Assembly (NCBI GenBank): GCA_964572725.1
Contig: CAZNFW010000020.1
Location: forward strand, 1-52,814
Reading direction: 5' to 3'
Length of the DNA stretch: 52,814 nucleotides
Origin: Rosettibacter sp964572725
GTDB taxonomy: Bacteria > Bacteroidota > Ignavibacteria > Ignavibacteriales > Melioribacteraceae
The notes under the pieces were generated by a model that did not search any database, was not told the origin of the DNA, and saw nothing but the letters and a program-made list of their open reading frames with translations. Below are positions 43,173 through 52,575 of the stretch, one piece after another. Numbering within the stretch: the stretch's first letter is position 1; every line of letters begins with the position of its first letter. A program made the position numbers and the translations under genes.

Positions 43173-44075
43173 TTGCATTCAACATTAATGATTTTTGTCG
43201 ATGGTGTTGGAATTGGCAAACAAGATTTCGAGTTTAACCCATTCTTTAAATATCAATTCAAAATATTTACAGAAATATTTGGTGAAATTCCTCATCTCGG
43301 AAAAAAAAGAATCTCTATTAATAATGCCCACATTTTTCCAATTGATGCAATTCTTGGTGTGCCTGATATTCCACTGAGTGGAACGGGTCAGACTTCAATA
43401 TTTTGCGGTGTTAATGCACAAAAAATTATTGGTAAACATTTTGGTCCATACCCTTATTCAACTCTAATCCCTATAATAGAGAAAAAAAATATATTCAAAG
43501 AATTTTTAAGAAGAAGAAAAAAAGTTGCTTTTGCCAACGCTTATCCTAAAATATTTTTTGATTATGTCAAAACTGGAAGAAGAATTTTAAGTGTTACAAC
43601 ACTGAGCTGCATTTTAAGCAATATTAGATTAAACAGAATTGGTGATATACACAGAGGCAAAGCACTAAGTGCTGATGTTGATAATTATCGATTGATTTAT
43701 AAAATGAATTATAAACTTCCTTTAATTACGCCTGAAAAAGCTGCTGATAGATTATTAAATATTGCTGATAGTCATCACTTCACTTTATTTGAATATTTTT
43801 ATACAGACCATCTTGGTCATGGAAGAAATGTCGATTTATTTGACAGAACTATAAATGTATTTGATAATTTCATGTATTACTTATTAAAAAACCTTCCATC
43901 AAATATGAGTTTAATAATTTGTTCCGACCACGGCAACTTTGAAGATTTATCAACAAAGTCTCATACATTAAATCCTGCTCTTGGAATTACTGCTGGTAAA
44001 TACTCCGATGTATTGGCAAAAAAAATTAAAAAACTTTATCACATTAAACCTGCAATAATGGAGCTTTATGAGTGA
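43173..44075 (+). CDS. Alkaline-phosphatase-superfamily metalloenzyme, substrate unknown
   Basis: A 300-residue protein of the fold shared by alkaline phosphatase and cofactor-independent phosphoglycerate mutase. Metal and nucleophile positions are visible: first Asp in IFVDGVGIG, the Ser/Thr nucleophile loop PLSGTGQTSIFCGVNA, YTDHLGHGR, and SDHGNFED. It is much smaller than phosphoglycerate mutase and lacks its insertion domain. Often annotated only as metalloenzyme or peptidase-like. Start is a TTG at 43173 with AAGGG nine bases upstream; its end overlaps comEC by four bases. Its place between dtd and comEC gives no clear substrate. Confidence 0.78.
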   Translation: MHSTLMIFVDGVGIGKQDFEFNPFFKYQFKIFTEIFGEIPHLGKKRISINNAHIFPIDAILGVPDIPLSGTGQTSIFCGVNAQKIIGKHFGPYPYSTLIPIIEKKNIFKEFLRRRKKVAFANAYPKIFFDYVKTGRRILSVTTLSCILSNIRLNRIGDIHRGKALSADVDNYRLIYKMNYKLPLITPEKAADRLLNIADSHHFTLFEYFYTDHLGHGRNVDLFDRTINVFDNFMYYLLKNLPSNMSLIICSDHGNFEDLSTKSHTLNPALGITAGKYSDVLAKKIKKLYHIKPAIMELYE

Positions 44076-46474
44076 ATAACTATCCGCTGATAAAATTTGT
44101 ATTAATTTTTATTTGCGGTTTATTATTCCAGTCAATTTTTCAATTAAATGAATTTATACTTCTTTGTTTAACATCATTTTATATTATAATTCTGTTAACA
44201 CTTTTTATCATAAAAAATCAAAGATTGAGTTCATTAAATCAATTTGTTCTTGTTCTTGCTTTATTTTTTGTCAGCGCATTTTATTACTCATCATTTCATA
44301 AATCAAAAGTAATTTATCCATTTGAAAATTTTTCTTATCGCAATGTTATGGTAACAGGAAAGGTTACGAATATTGATTTGATAAAAGAAAATAGACTTGT
44401 GTTTTATTTAACTTCCGATTCAATAATATTTCAAAACTATGTTGAAAAAAGAAAAATTAATTTTCAATGTTTATTAAATGATTCTAAAAAAAGATTAAAT
44501 GAAAAATATGATTCATTGAAAATAGGGAGTTATGTTGAAATAACAGGAAATATTTTAAGACCTCGAAATAAAAGAAATCCAGGTGAATTTGATTTTGAAT
44601 ATTATTTGAATCATAACCAAATACATGCTTTACTAAGTATTAAAAATGCTTCTAATATAAAAATTATTTCTTATCCACACTTTAATCTATCCAATACAAT
44701 ATTAGAAATCAGGAAGAGAGTTGATAATGTTTTAGCAAAATTTCACAATAAGAATACAACTGCATTACTAAGAGGTTTATTGCTTGCAGACCGCAGTTTG
44801 ATTGATTATGAAATAAAAAGTGAATTTATCAATTCAGGTGTAGTGCATATTTTAGCAGTCTCAGGTCTGCATGTTGGGTTTATATCACTCATATTTATTT
44901 TTTTATTCCAGCGATTAAATATTTTCTTAAAATACTCATTTACAATAATTGGATTAATTTTATTTACGATTTTAACAAATGCTCCGCCTTCTGTTGTGCG
45001 TGCAACTATTATGGGTATTGTAATTATATTAAGCTTAATGTCTGGCAGAAAGTATAACAGCTTTAATGCTGTTTCAATTTCAGCTTTTATAATATTATTG
45101 ATAAATCCTGATGAACTTTTTTATTCAAGTTTTCAGCTTTCTTTTGCAGCAGTTATTTCGATTTTAATTTTTTATCCTATCTTAAAAAGTGCTATTCATC
45201 AACTAAACATTAAATCAAATTTTATTCAAAATATATTTTTATTTGCAGCACTGTCAATTGCAGCACAAATAGGAACTATTCCTTTTGTTTTAATTTACTT
45301 TAATAAATTGTCAATAATTTCATTGATTGCAAATCTTATAGTAATTCCTTTGGTTGGGTTTATTATTGGGTTAGGTATATTTACAATTATAATTTCTTTT
45401 ATATCACCATTAATATGTTCATACTATGCATCTGCGAATGAATTGTTAACATACATTTTATACTTCATAACCAATAAACTTGGAAACCTACCTATAGCAT
45501 ATTTACCAGTTACTGGTTTTTCTGTAATTGATATGATTATTTATTACACAAGTATTGCAGCAATAATTTATTTATGGAAAAAATTCCAATCAATGAAAGC
45601 AAAAATTATTATGATAATTCTCTTGACATTTAATTTTATTTTATGGTCGAAATTAGATAATGTTAATTATTTGCCTGATAATTACTTATCAATTATGGTG
45701 ATTGATGTTGGACAGGGAGATTCATATTTGTTTAGATTTCCTGATGGACAAACAGCACTAATTGATGCTGGAAATGCTAATAAATATTTTGATAATGGGA
45801 AAAGAATTATTATGCCTTTAATTGAATATTTGGGAATTAAAAAAATTGATTATGCTTTTATATCGCATATCGATTATGACCACTATCGTGGTTTTTTATC
45901 TTTAATAAAGAATAACAAAATTAAATTTGTTTATAAACCACCTTTGGATTCTATGGATAAAGAAGATAAAAATTTTGAAACTTTTTTAAAGCAATATTCA
46001 ATACCATTTAAATACTATTCTAAAAATATATTAAATATTGGTAATGTAAGAATTTATATTCTGAACGATTCGCTCTACTATAATAATTCTAATGATAGAA
46101 GCGGGGTATTAAAAATTAAATATGGTAAAACATCATTTTTATTCACAGGAGACATTAGCAAGAAAGCTGAAATAAATTATGTTAAGAAATACAATAAATT
46201 TCTTCAATCAGATTTATTGAAAGTCAGTCATCATGGAAGTAAAACAAGCACAAGTAATATTTTTCTAAATTATGTTAAGCCAAAGTATGCTGTTATTTCT
46301 GCTGGAATTTCTAATACGTTTAATCATCCAGATAAAGAAGTGGTTGAAAGATTAACTGAAAGAAATATTAAAATTTTTAGAACGGATAAAGAAGGGGCGG
46401 TTCTTTTTCAGTCAGACGGAAATAATATTCAAAACATTAATTGGAAAAAGCTCGATAACAACTTTATATTTTGA
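44072..46474 (+). CDS. comEC: ComEC/Rec2 DNA-uptake channel protein
   Basis: Inner-membrane protein proposed to pass single-stranded DNA into the cytoplasm during transformation. The full three-part layout is present over 800 residues. After two short N-terminal helices comes an OB-like soluble domain (about 85-200). A polytopic competence domain follows with GLLLADRSLIDYEI, VVHILAVSGLHVGFI, and APPSVVRATIMG. The C-terminal metallo-beta-lactamase-like domain has IDVGQGDSYLFRFPDG, HIDYDHYRG, and KVSHHGSKTSTS. The metal ligands look intact. GTG start overlapping the previous stop. Competence in this organism is not proven by this gene alone. Confidence 0.94.
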   Translation: MNNYPLIKFVLIFICGLLFQSIFQLNEFILLCLTSFYIIILLTLFIIKNQRLSSLNQFVLVLALFFVSAFYYSSFHKSKVIYPFENFSYRNVMVTGKVTNIDLIKENRLVFYLTSDSIIFQNYVEKRKINFQCLLNDSKKRLNEKYDSLKIGSYVEITGNILRPRNKRNPGEFDFEYYLNHNQIHALLSIKNASNIKIISYPHFNLSNTILEIRKRVDNVLAKFHNKNTTALLRGLLLADRSLIDYEIKSEFINSGVVHILAVSGLHVGFISLIFIFLFQRLNIFLKYSFTIIGLILFTILTNAPPSVVRATIMGIVIILSLMSGRKYNSFNAVSISAFIILLINPDELFYSSFQLSFAAVISILIFYPILKSAIHQLNIKSNFIQNIFLFAALSIAAQIGTIPFVLIYFNKLSIISLIANLIVIPLVGFIIGLGIFTIIISFISPLICSYYASANELLTYILYFITNKLGNLPIAYLPVTGFSVIDMIIYYTSIAAIIYLWKKFQSMKAKIIMIILLTFNFILWSKLDNVNYLPDNYLSIMVIDVGQGDSYLFRFPDGQTALIDAGNANKYFDNGKRIIMPLIEYLGIKKIDYAFISHIDYDHYRGFLSLIKNNKIKFVYKPPLDSMDKEDKNFETFLKQYSIPFKYYSKNILNIGNVRIYILNDSLYYNNSNDRSGVLKIKYGKTSFLFTGDISKKAEINYVKKYNKFLQSDLLKVSHHGSKTSTSNIFLNYVKPKYAVISAGISNTFNHPDKEVVERLTERNIKIFRTDKEGAVLFQSDGNNIQNINWKKLDNNFIF

Positions 46475-46577
46475 ATGGAAATAATATATAATTTGTTTGG
46501 TGATAACTAAAATGTTAATTGCAATATTCATTAATCCTCAACAAAAATTTTATTTCTTATATCATGCAAGGTAATTC

Positions 46578-47588
46578 ATGAATCTATATGAAAATTATCC
46601 ATTAAAGCATCTCAACACTTTTAATATTGATGTAAAAGCAAAATATTTTATTGAAATATTTAATGAAAGTGAATTATCTGAATTACAAAAAGAAATAAAA
46701 AGCAAAAAGAATGTTCTTGTATTAGGAGCTGGCAGCAATATATTATTTACTAAAGATTATGATGGAGTTATAATAAAATACAAAAGCAGTGAAATAAAAG
46801 TACTTACAGAATATGAGAATAATATTATAATTCAAGCTGATGCAGGAGTAATATGGGATGATTTAGTAAGCTATACTGTTGAAAATAATTATTATGGGAT
46901 AGAAAATTTATCTTTAATACCTGGGACTGTTGGAGCAGCACCAGTACAAAATATTGGAGCCTATGGCACTGAAATTAGTAGTGTTATAGATTATGTAGAA
47001 GGATACTTTCTTGATAAATTCGAAAAAAAAATATTTTATCGTGATGAATGTTTATTTAATTACAGAGACAGCATTTTTAAGAAAGAATTGAAAAATAACT
47101 TTATAATAACATCAGTTGTATTAAGATTAAAAAAAGAAAAAGAACTGAATATAAGTTATAGAGATATTCAAAATTATTTTAAGGGAAGAAATTACGATAG
47201 TATTAGCATACAGGAAGTTCGAAATGCTGTAATTAACATAAGAAAAAGTAAACTGCCAGATTTTACAAAATTTGGCAATGCAGGAAGTTTTTTTAAAAAT
47301 CCAGAAATCAATTTTACACATTTAGAATTACTTAAAAGAGAATATCCTGACATACCATTTCATCAAATCAATGATAATTACAAAATCCCGGCTGCATGGT
47401 TAATTGAAAAATGTGGATATAAAGGGAAACGAAAAGGAAATACTGGCACCTTCGAAAAACAAGCACTTGTTATAATTAATTATGGAAATGCAACAGGGGA
47501 CGAGATAAAAAATTTTGCTGATGAAATAAAAGAAGCAGTAAAAAATAAATTTAATATTGAGTTAGAATATGAAGTTAATATAGTATAA
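46578..47588 (+). CDS. murB: UDP-N-acetylenolpyruvoylglucosamine reductase
   Basis: FAD enzyme that reduces UDP-GlcNAc-enolpyruvate to UDP-MurNAc with NADPH, second committed step of peptidoglycan synthesis. The 336-residue protein has VLGAGSNILFT, ENLSLIPGTVGAAPVQNIGAYG, NYRDSIFK and the catalytic Ser in GNAGSFFKNP. The length and the YRDS loop place it with type I (E. coli-like) MurB. An AAGG ribosome site precedes the ATG. It stands alone between comEC and a transporter, with about 100 bases of AT-rich DNA before it. Confidence 0.96.
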   Translation: MNLYENYPLKHLNTFNIDVKAKYFIEIFNESELSELQKEIKSKKNVLVLGAGSNILFTKDYDGVIIKYKSSEIKVLTEYENNIIIQADAGVIWDDLVSYTVENNYYGIENLSLIPGTVGAAPVQNIGAYGTEISSVIDYVEGYFLDKFEKKIFYRDECLFNYRDSIFKKELKNNFIITSVVLRLKKEKELNISYRDIQNYFKGRNYDSISIQEVRNAVINIRKSKLPDFTKFGNAGSFFKNPEINFTHLELLKREYPDIPFHQINDNYKIPAAWLIEKCGYKGKRKGNTGTFEKQALVIINYGNATGDEIKNFADEIKEAVKNKFNIELEYEVNIV

Positions 47589-47641
47589 AAAGTTGATTAA
47601 TAACAAATGAACATTATCATAAAATCATTTAAGGTGCAAAT

Positions 47642-49030
47642 ATGGAACGCAATAATTCAGCAAATATTCTAAAAAAGACATTTCAAGAAATTACTCAGCC
47701 TTTTAAAGATTTGCTTCATACTCCAAAAGCATTGTTTGGATTAAATCTTTCATATGTAATTGAAGGAATTACATATTTCGGAGTAGTGGGTTTATTAGCA
47801 ATTTATTTTAATGAATATATTAAACTTGATGATATACGTGCCGGAAATATGGTGGGAATATTAACAGCAGGCATTACATTGAGTATGCTTTTCTTAGGTG
47901 CAACAGTAGATTGGATTGGGTTAAGGAAATCTTTATTAATCGCTTTATCATTTATGCTTGTTGGCAGAGTTTTATTAACTTTTGCTCCAAACTTTGGAGT
48001 GCCTGGACTGTGGAATTCTGCTCATATTATTGCTATGCTTGGCATTTTAGGAATTATTTTAGGTTATGGCATTTATCAACCCGCATGTTATACAGGTGTA
48101 AAAAAATTAACAAATGAAAAAACTGCTGCCATGGGATATGCAATGCTTTATGCATTGATGAATCTTGGTGGATTTTTGCCAGGACTAATTTCTCCACCTG
48201 TTCGTAAAGCTTATACTATACTTGGTGTGTTTTGGTTATATGTAGCTTTAACAGTAGCAGGAATTTTAATCGTATATTTTATAATTACAAAAAAAGCTTA
48301 TGAAGAAGCAGTGGAAGAAGCAAACAAAGACAAGTTGAGCGATGATAAAGAAGATGATGCATTAGGCAATATGACTCTAAAAGAAAAAATTAAATTTTAT
48401 ATTAAAAATTTCCCTCTCAAGGATAAAAGATTTTTATATTTTATTTTCATTTTAATTCCAGTTCAAACTTTATTTGCACATAACTGGTTAACACTTCCTC
48501 TCTATACAAGCAGAGCTTTTGAAGGATTTGTGCAGGATAATTTTGAATTTTTTGTAAATCTTAATCCGATTTTAATTTTCATATTAACTCCAGTTGTTGC
48601 CGCTTTAACATCACAAAAAAATACTTACAATATGATGATAACAGGAACATTTGTAATGGCATCTCCAACTTTTATACTTGCATTAGGACCATCTATAAAT
48701 ACTTTGATGGCATATTTAATTATAATGACAATTGGAGAAGCTATGTGGCAGCCAAGATTTTTACAATGGGTGGCTGAAATAGCACCAAAAAATATGACTG
48801 GAATTTATATGGGAATTGGGCAGTTTCCATGGTTTCTTACAAAAATTATTACAAGTTTATATTCAGGATGGTTTTTGATGAAATATTGTCCGGCTAATAC
48901 TCCACCATCACAAATGAATACAGAATTCATGTGGTTTGTTTATGGCTGCATTGCTATAATTAGTCCTCTTGGTTTATTACTTGCTAAAAAATGGATGTTG
49001 AAGGGATTCAAAACAAAATATGGAGAGTAA
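47642..49030 (+). CDS. MFS transporter related to the POT family
   Basis: Membrane transporter of 462 residues with about twelve to fourteen helices. TM1 reads EGITYFGVVGLLAIYF, aligning by eye with ERFSYYG...LYL of proton-dependent peptide transporters, but the key Arg of the ExxER motif is replaced by Gly, so proton-peptide symport is not assured. GYGIYQPACYTGVKKLT and a charged cytoplasmic loop (about 220-250) follow. Substrate unknown. AAGG before the ATG is reasonable. The next transporter starts at once after its stop, so the two are coupled. Confidence 0.8.
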   Translation: MERNNSANILKKTFQEITQPFKDLLHTPKALFGLNLSYVIEGITYFGVVGLLAIYFNEYIKLDDIRAGNMVGILTAGITLSMLFLGATVDWIGLRKSLLIALSFMLVGRVLLTFAPNFGVPGLWNSAHIIAMLGILGIILGYGIYQPACYTGVKKLTNEKTAAMGYAMLYALMNLGGFLPGLISPPVRKAYTILGVFWLYVALTVAGILIVYFIITKKAYEEAVEEANKDKLSDDKEDDALGNMTLKEKIKFYIKNFPLKDKRFLYFIFILIPVQTLFAHNWLTLPLYTSRAFEGFVQDNFEFFVNLNPILIFILTPVVAALTSQKNTYNMMITGTFVMASPTFILALGPSINTLMAYLIIMTIGEAMWQPRFLQWVAEIAPKNMTGIYMGIGQFPWFLTKIITSLYSGWFLMKYCPANTPPSQMNTEFMWFVYGCIAIISPLGLLLAKKWMLKGFKTKYGE

Positions 49031-50254
49031 GTGGTAAATTATTACTTGCACTTATTTTTAATACTTCTTACACTTTATGGAATTGCTATTGGAAGTTTTC
49101 CTCAGTTTAGAATGAATCGTGCAACTATTGCACTTGTCGGAGCTTCTTTACTTATTTTTTCCGAGGCAATTTCTCTTCATCAGGCTTATAATGCAATTGA
49201 TATGAATACAATAATTCTGCTTTTTGCTATGATGATTATTAATGGAAATTTAAGAATAGCCGGATTTTTTAAGTTAATTACTTTTCAAATTATCAAATTT
49301 GCAAAAACACCAATGCAGCTTTTATGTTTAATTACATTTTCATCAGGTTTATTATCTGCTATTTTCTTAAATGATACAATTGTGATTGTCTTTACTCCTT
49401 TAATAGTTGAAGTGACAATTGCACTAAAACGAAATCCTGTACCTTATCTTATTGCGTTAGCGGTATCTGCAAACATTGGTTCAGCTGCTACAATAATTGG
49501 AAACCCACAAAATATGATAATTGGTATAGCATCAGGAATTCCATTTGCAAAATATGCATTATATCAAATTGTGCCATCATTAATTGGTCTTCTTATAGTA
49601 ATTTTAATTATATCAATATTATATAAAAATGAATTTTATAAAATCGTGTTTGACAAAGTGGAAATCGAGGAAGTCAAACCATATAAACCTTTGTTCATAA
49701 AAAGTATTATAGCAACTACATTGATGATTATTGCTTTTTTTGCAGGAGTATCAATTACTCTTGCTGCTCTTGGCGGTGCAAGCATTTTATTAATTACTAG
49801 GAGATTAAAACCTGAACGTGTTTTTCAAGAAATTGATTGGTCGCTGCTTGTATTTTTCTCTGCTCTCTTTATAGTAACTAAATCTATAGATACTTCTGGA
49901 ATAGGTAAATATTTATCAATAACAATTCAGCCTTATTTAACAAAGTCAATTTTTTCATTAGCATTGACTTCATCAATCCTAAGCAATATAGTATCGAATG
50001 TTCCAGCTGTTTTATTACTAAAACCCGTAATTCAACACATGCCAAATCCAGAACATGCTTGGTTGGTACTTGGAATGGCAACAACATTTGCAGGCAATCT
50101 TACCTTAATAGGTTCTGTAGCAAATTTGATTGTTGTTGAATCTGCAAAAAAACACTTTGTTCCTATATCTTTTATTGAGTATTTAAAATCAGGTTTAATA
50201 ATAACTCTTTTATCGCTTGCAGCAGGAATTTGTTGGTTTAATTTTATTTTTTAA
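49031..50254 (+). CDS. ArsB/NhaD-type ion or anion transporter
   Basis: Polytopic protein of 407 residues, about eleven helices, of the ion-transporter superfamily that includes ArsB, NhaD and SLC13-like permeases. Typical repeat motifs: LNDTIVIVFTPLI with SANIGSAATIIGNPQNMIIGIASGI in the first half, and SNIVSNVPAVLLLKPVI with GSVANLIVVESA in the second. The substrate (Na+/H+, arsenite, dicarboxylate) cannot be deduced. The GTG start follows the preceding stop directly, with GGAG inside the last codons. Confidence 0.85.
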   Translation: MVNYYLHLFLILLTLYGIAIGSFPQFRMNRATIALVGASLLIFSEAISLHQAYNAIDMNTIILLFAMMIINGNLRIAGFFKLITFQIIKFAKTPMQLLCLITFSSGLLSAIFLNDTIVIVFTPLIVEVTIALKRNPVPYLIALAVSANIGSAATIIGNPQNMIIGIASGIPFAKYALYQIVPSLIGLLIVILIISILYKNEFYKIVFDKVEIEEVKPYKPLFIKSIIATTLMIIAFFAGVSITLAALGGASILLITRRLKPERVFQEIDWSLLVFFSALFIVTKSIDTSGIGKYLSITIQPYLTKSIFSLALTSSILSNIVSNVPAVLLLKPVIQHMPNPEHAWLVLGMATTFAGNLTLIGSVANLIVVESAKKHFVPISFIEYLKSGLIITLLSLAAGICWFNFIF

Positions 50255-50298
50255 CTGAATTTTTATAAGTAAAATATTTAAAAGCTGCTTAAAAACAT

Positions 50299-50335
50299 TT
50301 GAAATTTTTCGAATATAATATTGGAAATATTTCAA
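50299..50335 (+). promoter_or_regulatory. Nested AT-rich palindromes upstream of the HDOD pair
   Basis: TTGAAAT and ATTTCAA form the ends of a 37-base inverted repeat that also contains AATATAATATT and the perfect palindrome GAAATATTTC. It ends 20 bases before the small gene. It could be an operator or include the promoter, but AT-rich DNA makes such symmetry common by chance. Confidence 0.25.
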
Positions 50336-50354
50336 TTAAGGAATAAAAATAAAT

Positions 50355-50672
50355 ATGTCAAAATTAATATCTGTTGATGAAATCCAGGACGGTATGATTT
50401 TAGCTGAGCCAATACAAAACCGTTTTGGACATACATTATTAGGTGCAAATATTAAATTGGAAGCAAAGCATGTTAAATTTCTTAAATCTTGTGGTATACA
50501 AACTATTTATGTGATTGATGAAAATGAAAATAGTTCTAATAAACAATATGACAACGAAACCATAGAAAAAGCAAAAGCAATATTAAGTCAAAGAGTTACA
50601 TGGAGACCCAAAAATGATTATGAAAATGAATTAATTGAAATTGCTACTCAACAAATTCTTGAAAAAATTTAA
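50355..50672 (+). CDS. Stand-alone domain like the N-terminus of HD-GYP proteins
   Basis: A 105-residue protein. The pattern VDEIQDGMILAEPIQNRFGHTLLGANIKLEAKHVKFLKSCGIQTIYVID matches, by eye, the small N-terminal domain (DUF3391-like) that usually precedes HD-GYP phosphodiesterase domains. The rest is a charged helical tail. No HD domain follows in the same chain; instead a separate HDOD gene starts 17 bases downstream. Role probably signalling or protein-protein contact with that protein; inference from position. AAGGAA lies about ten bases before the ATG. Confidence 0.65.
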   Translation: MSKLISVDEIQDGMILAEPIQNRFGHTLLGANIKLEAKHVKFLKSCGIQTIYVIDENENSSNKQYDNETIEKAKAILSQRVTWRPKNDYENELIEIATQQILEKI

Positions 50673-50689
50673 AGTACGAAGAGGGTGCA

Positions 50690-51538
50690 ATGGATGTAAT
50701 TAAAAAAATTATTGAAGGTGTAAATAACTTACCAACTTTACCTACTGTTTATACTAATCTTTCTCAGGCAATGGAAAATCCTAATACAACGAAAGAGGAA
50801 ATAGCCAGAATTATTTCAGCTGACCAGGCAGCAACTTTTAAGATTTTAAAAGTTGCTAATTCTCCGTTTTATGGGTTAAGAGGAAGAATTGATACAATTT
50901 CTCAGGCTTTATTATATCTTGGCTTTAATGAAGTAAAGAATATTATTTTTGCATTGTCAATAATAAATACATTTTCAAAGAATAAAATTTTTAAAAAATT
51001 CAAACCATTAGATTTGTGGGCTCATTCAATTGGTGTTGGTGTTGCTACAAGATTAATTGGTGCGGCAGTAGGAGAAAAAAATTTAGAAAATTATTTTTTG
51101 GCTGGTATTTTTCATGACATAGGCAAACTTGTTTTTTTTGAATATGTGCCTAATGAATATTCAAAAGTTATTGAACTTGTTGAGTCAAAAAAAATTCCTA
51201 TTAAAGATGCAGAACTTGAAATACTCGGTTTAAATCATGCTCGTGCTGGGCAGTTAATTGCAGAAAAATGGAAACTGCCGCAATCTGTTGTCAGTATTGT
51301 CAGTTCTCATCACACAGGATTAATAGGAAATAATGTTAATACATTATTGGCTTCTGTTCATCTGGGGGACGTTGTTGCAAGGGCGCTCGAATTAGGATAT
51401 GGCGGAGATAATTTTATACCTGAACCAAACATTAAAGTATGGGAAGTTCTAAAACTTCCGAAAGGGTTCTTTTCCTCTGCAAGAAAAAAAATGAAAGATG
51501 ATTATGAACGCTTAACAAAAATTATGCTTTCTGAATAA
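50690..51538 (+). CDS. HDOD domain protein
   Basis: A 282-residue protein made almost entirely of an HDOD domain, a relative of HD phosphohydrolases found in bacterial signalling. Visible features: NLPTLPTVYTNLSQAMENP, IISADQAATFKILKVANSPFYG, LWAHSIGVGVATRL, FHDIGKLVFFEY, LNHARAGQLIAEKWKLP and SSHHTG. The His/Asp residues of the HD motif are retained, so hydrolase activity is possible, though many HDOD proteins act only as adaptors. GAGG precedes the ATG. It probably works with the small domain protein encoded just upstream. Confidence 0.9.
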   Translation: MDVIKKIIEGVNNLPTLPTVYTNLSQAMENPNTTKEEIARIISADQAATFKILKVANSPFYGLRGRIDTISQALLYLGFNEVKNIIFALSIINTFSKNKIFKKFKPLDLWAHSIGVGVATRLIGAAVGEKNLENYFLAGIFHDIGKLVFFEYVPNEYSKVIELVESKKIPIKDAELEILGLNHARAGQLIAEKWKLPQSVVSIVSSHHTGLIGNNVNTLLASVHLGDVVARALELGYGGDNFIPEPNIKVWEVLKLPKGFFSSARKKMKDDYERLTKIMLSE

Positions 51539-51550
51539 TTAATATTAAGA

Positions 51551-51588
51551 AGAACTTTTTCGCATAATTTTGTAAGCTTAAAAGTTCT
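51551..51588 (+). terminator. Weak hairpin after the HDOD gene
   Basis: Perfect 9-base arms AGAACTTTT (51551-51559) and AAAAGTTCT (51580-51588) with a 20-base loop, 13 bases past the HDOD stop. There is no T run after it, so terminator function is uncertain. Confidence 0.3.
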
Positions 51589-51717
51589 AACTTTCCAGTT
51601 TTCTACAAAATCAAGGAATACTATTTCCCACTTTATTTTTTCTGTATATTTTAAAAATGTTATAATTATTTAAAATAGTTACATTTACTAAAGTTATATA
51701 AAGTTTTTGGTAAAAGA

Positions 51718-52575
51718 TTGGACTTTGTCAAACAATACATAATTCAATGTATTATTCATGCATCAAATAATCTAAGGTTAAGTTCAGAAAAAATTGAAAC
51801 TGTTGCTATCCTTCGTGAAAGATTAAATAAAACTAATAATCTTGAAGAGGAAATAAAAAATTTCAAAAAGATTACAGAACTTTCTAAGCTTGGAATTAAG
51901 CTCAGTGAAATATTAAACTTTCTGGAAAATAGTAAAATTGATTTCTTAAAACTTTCTGAAAAATTTAAAGAACACAGTTATTATTTAGTAAAAGAAATTA
52001 ATTACTTGCTTGATGTAATAACCCCTCAAACAATGAGAAATATATTTAACCGAATAGATAATCAACCTGTTGATGTTGATTTAACAAAAAGGGAAGAGAA
52101 AAAAACAATAGAAACAGAACCTATTAAAATTCCACAAAGGTCTCGTGCAGATGAATTGAAAGAAGCTTTGATTTTCGCAGAACTTTCTAAGGATAATGAT
52201 TTTAGCTTTGAACGGTATGAAGAAAAAGTATTAAGACCAATTAAAGAATTAGATGCTTTTTTGACCAGAGTTGCAAAGTATGATTATACAGAGAGTGAAA
52301 TTAATTCATACATTAAATTAATGAACGAGAATGGTGAACTTTCTCAAAAAGTAGGGTTTGAAATAATATCTAATATGCATAAAATATTTGCTCAAGGACT
52401 CGAGGCTATCAATCAAAAAAAAATAGCACCAAGTAATTTAGTAATTGAATCATTAAGAGCTTGTTTAATTGTGATTGTTGCTGTTGTAAGAGGAAAGGAA
52501 GTTGATATAACAAATTATTTAAATAGAGCAGAAAATTTTGGTAAAATGATTTCTCAAACAAAAAGGGTAGTATAA
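51718..52575 (+). CDS. Uncharacterised helical protein upstream of manC
   Basis: I do not recognise the family. The 285-residue product is soluble, strongly charged and almost wholly helical in appearance. It has an N-terminal half (to about 120) with coiled-coil-like Leu/Lys/Glu patterns, a Pro/Thr/Glu-rich linker (about 120-142), and a C-terminal helical half (about 145-270). No membrane segment, signal peptide or catalytic motif stands out. The start is a TTG at 51718 without a strong ribosome site and could lie elsewhere. It overlaps the manC start by one base (TAATG), so the two are co-expressed; a link with polysaccharide precursor supply is only suggested. Confidence 0.6.
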   Translation: MDFVKQYIIQCIIHASNNLRLSSEKIETVAILRERLNKTNNLEEEIKNFKKITELSKLGIKLSEILNFLENSKIDFLKLSEKFKEHSYYLVKEINYLLDVITPQTMRNIFNRIDNQPVDVDLTKREEKKTIETEPIKIPQRSRADELKEALIFAELSKDNDFSFERYEEKVLRPIKELDAFLTRVAKYDYTESEINSYIKLMNENGELSQKVGFEIISNMHKIFAQGLEAINQKKIAPSNLVIESLRACLIVIVAVVRGKEVDITNYLNRAENFGKMISQTKRVV

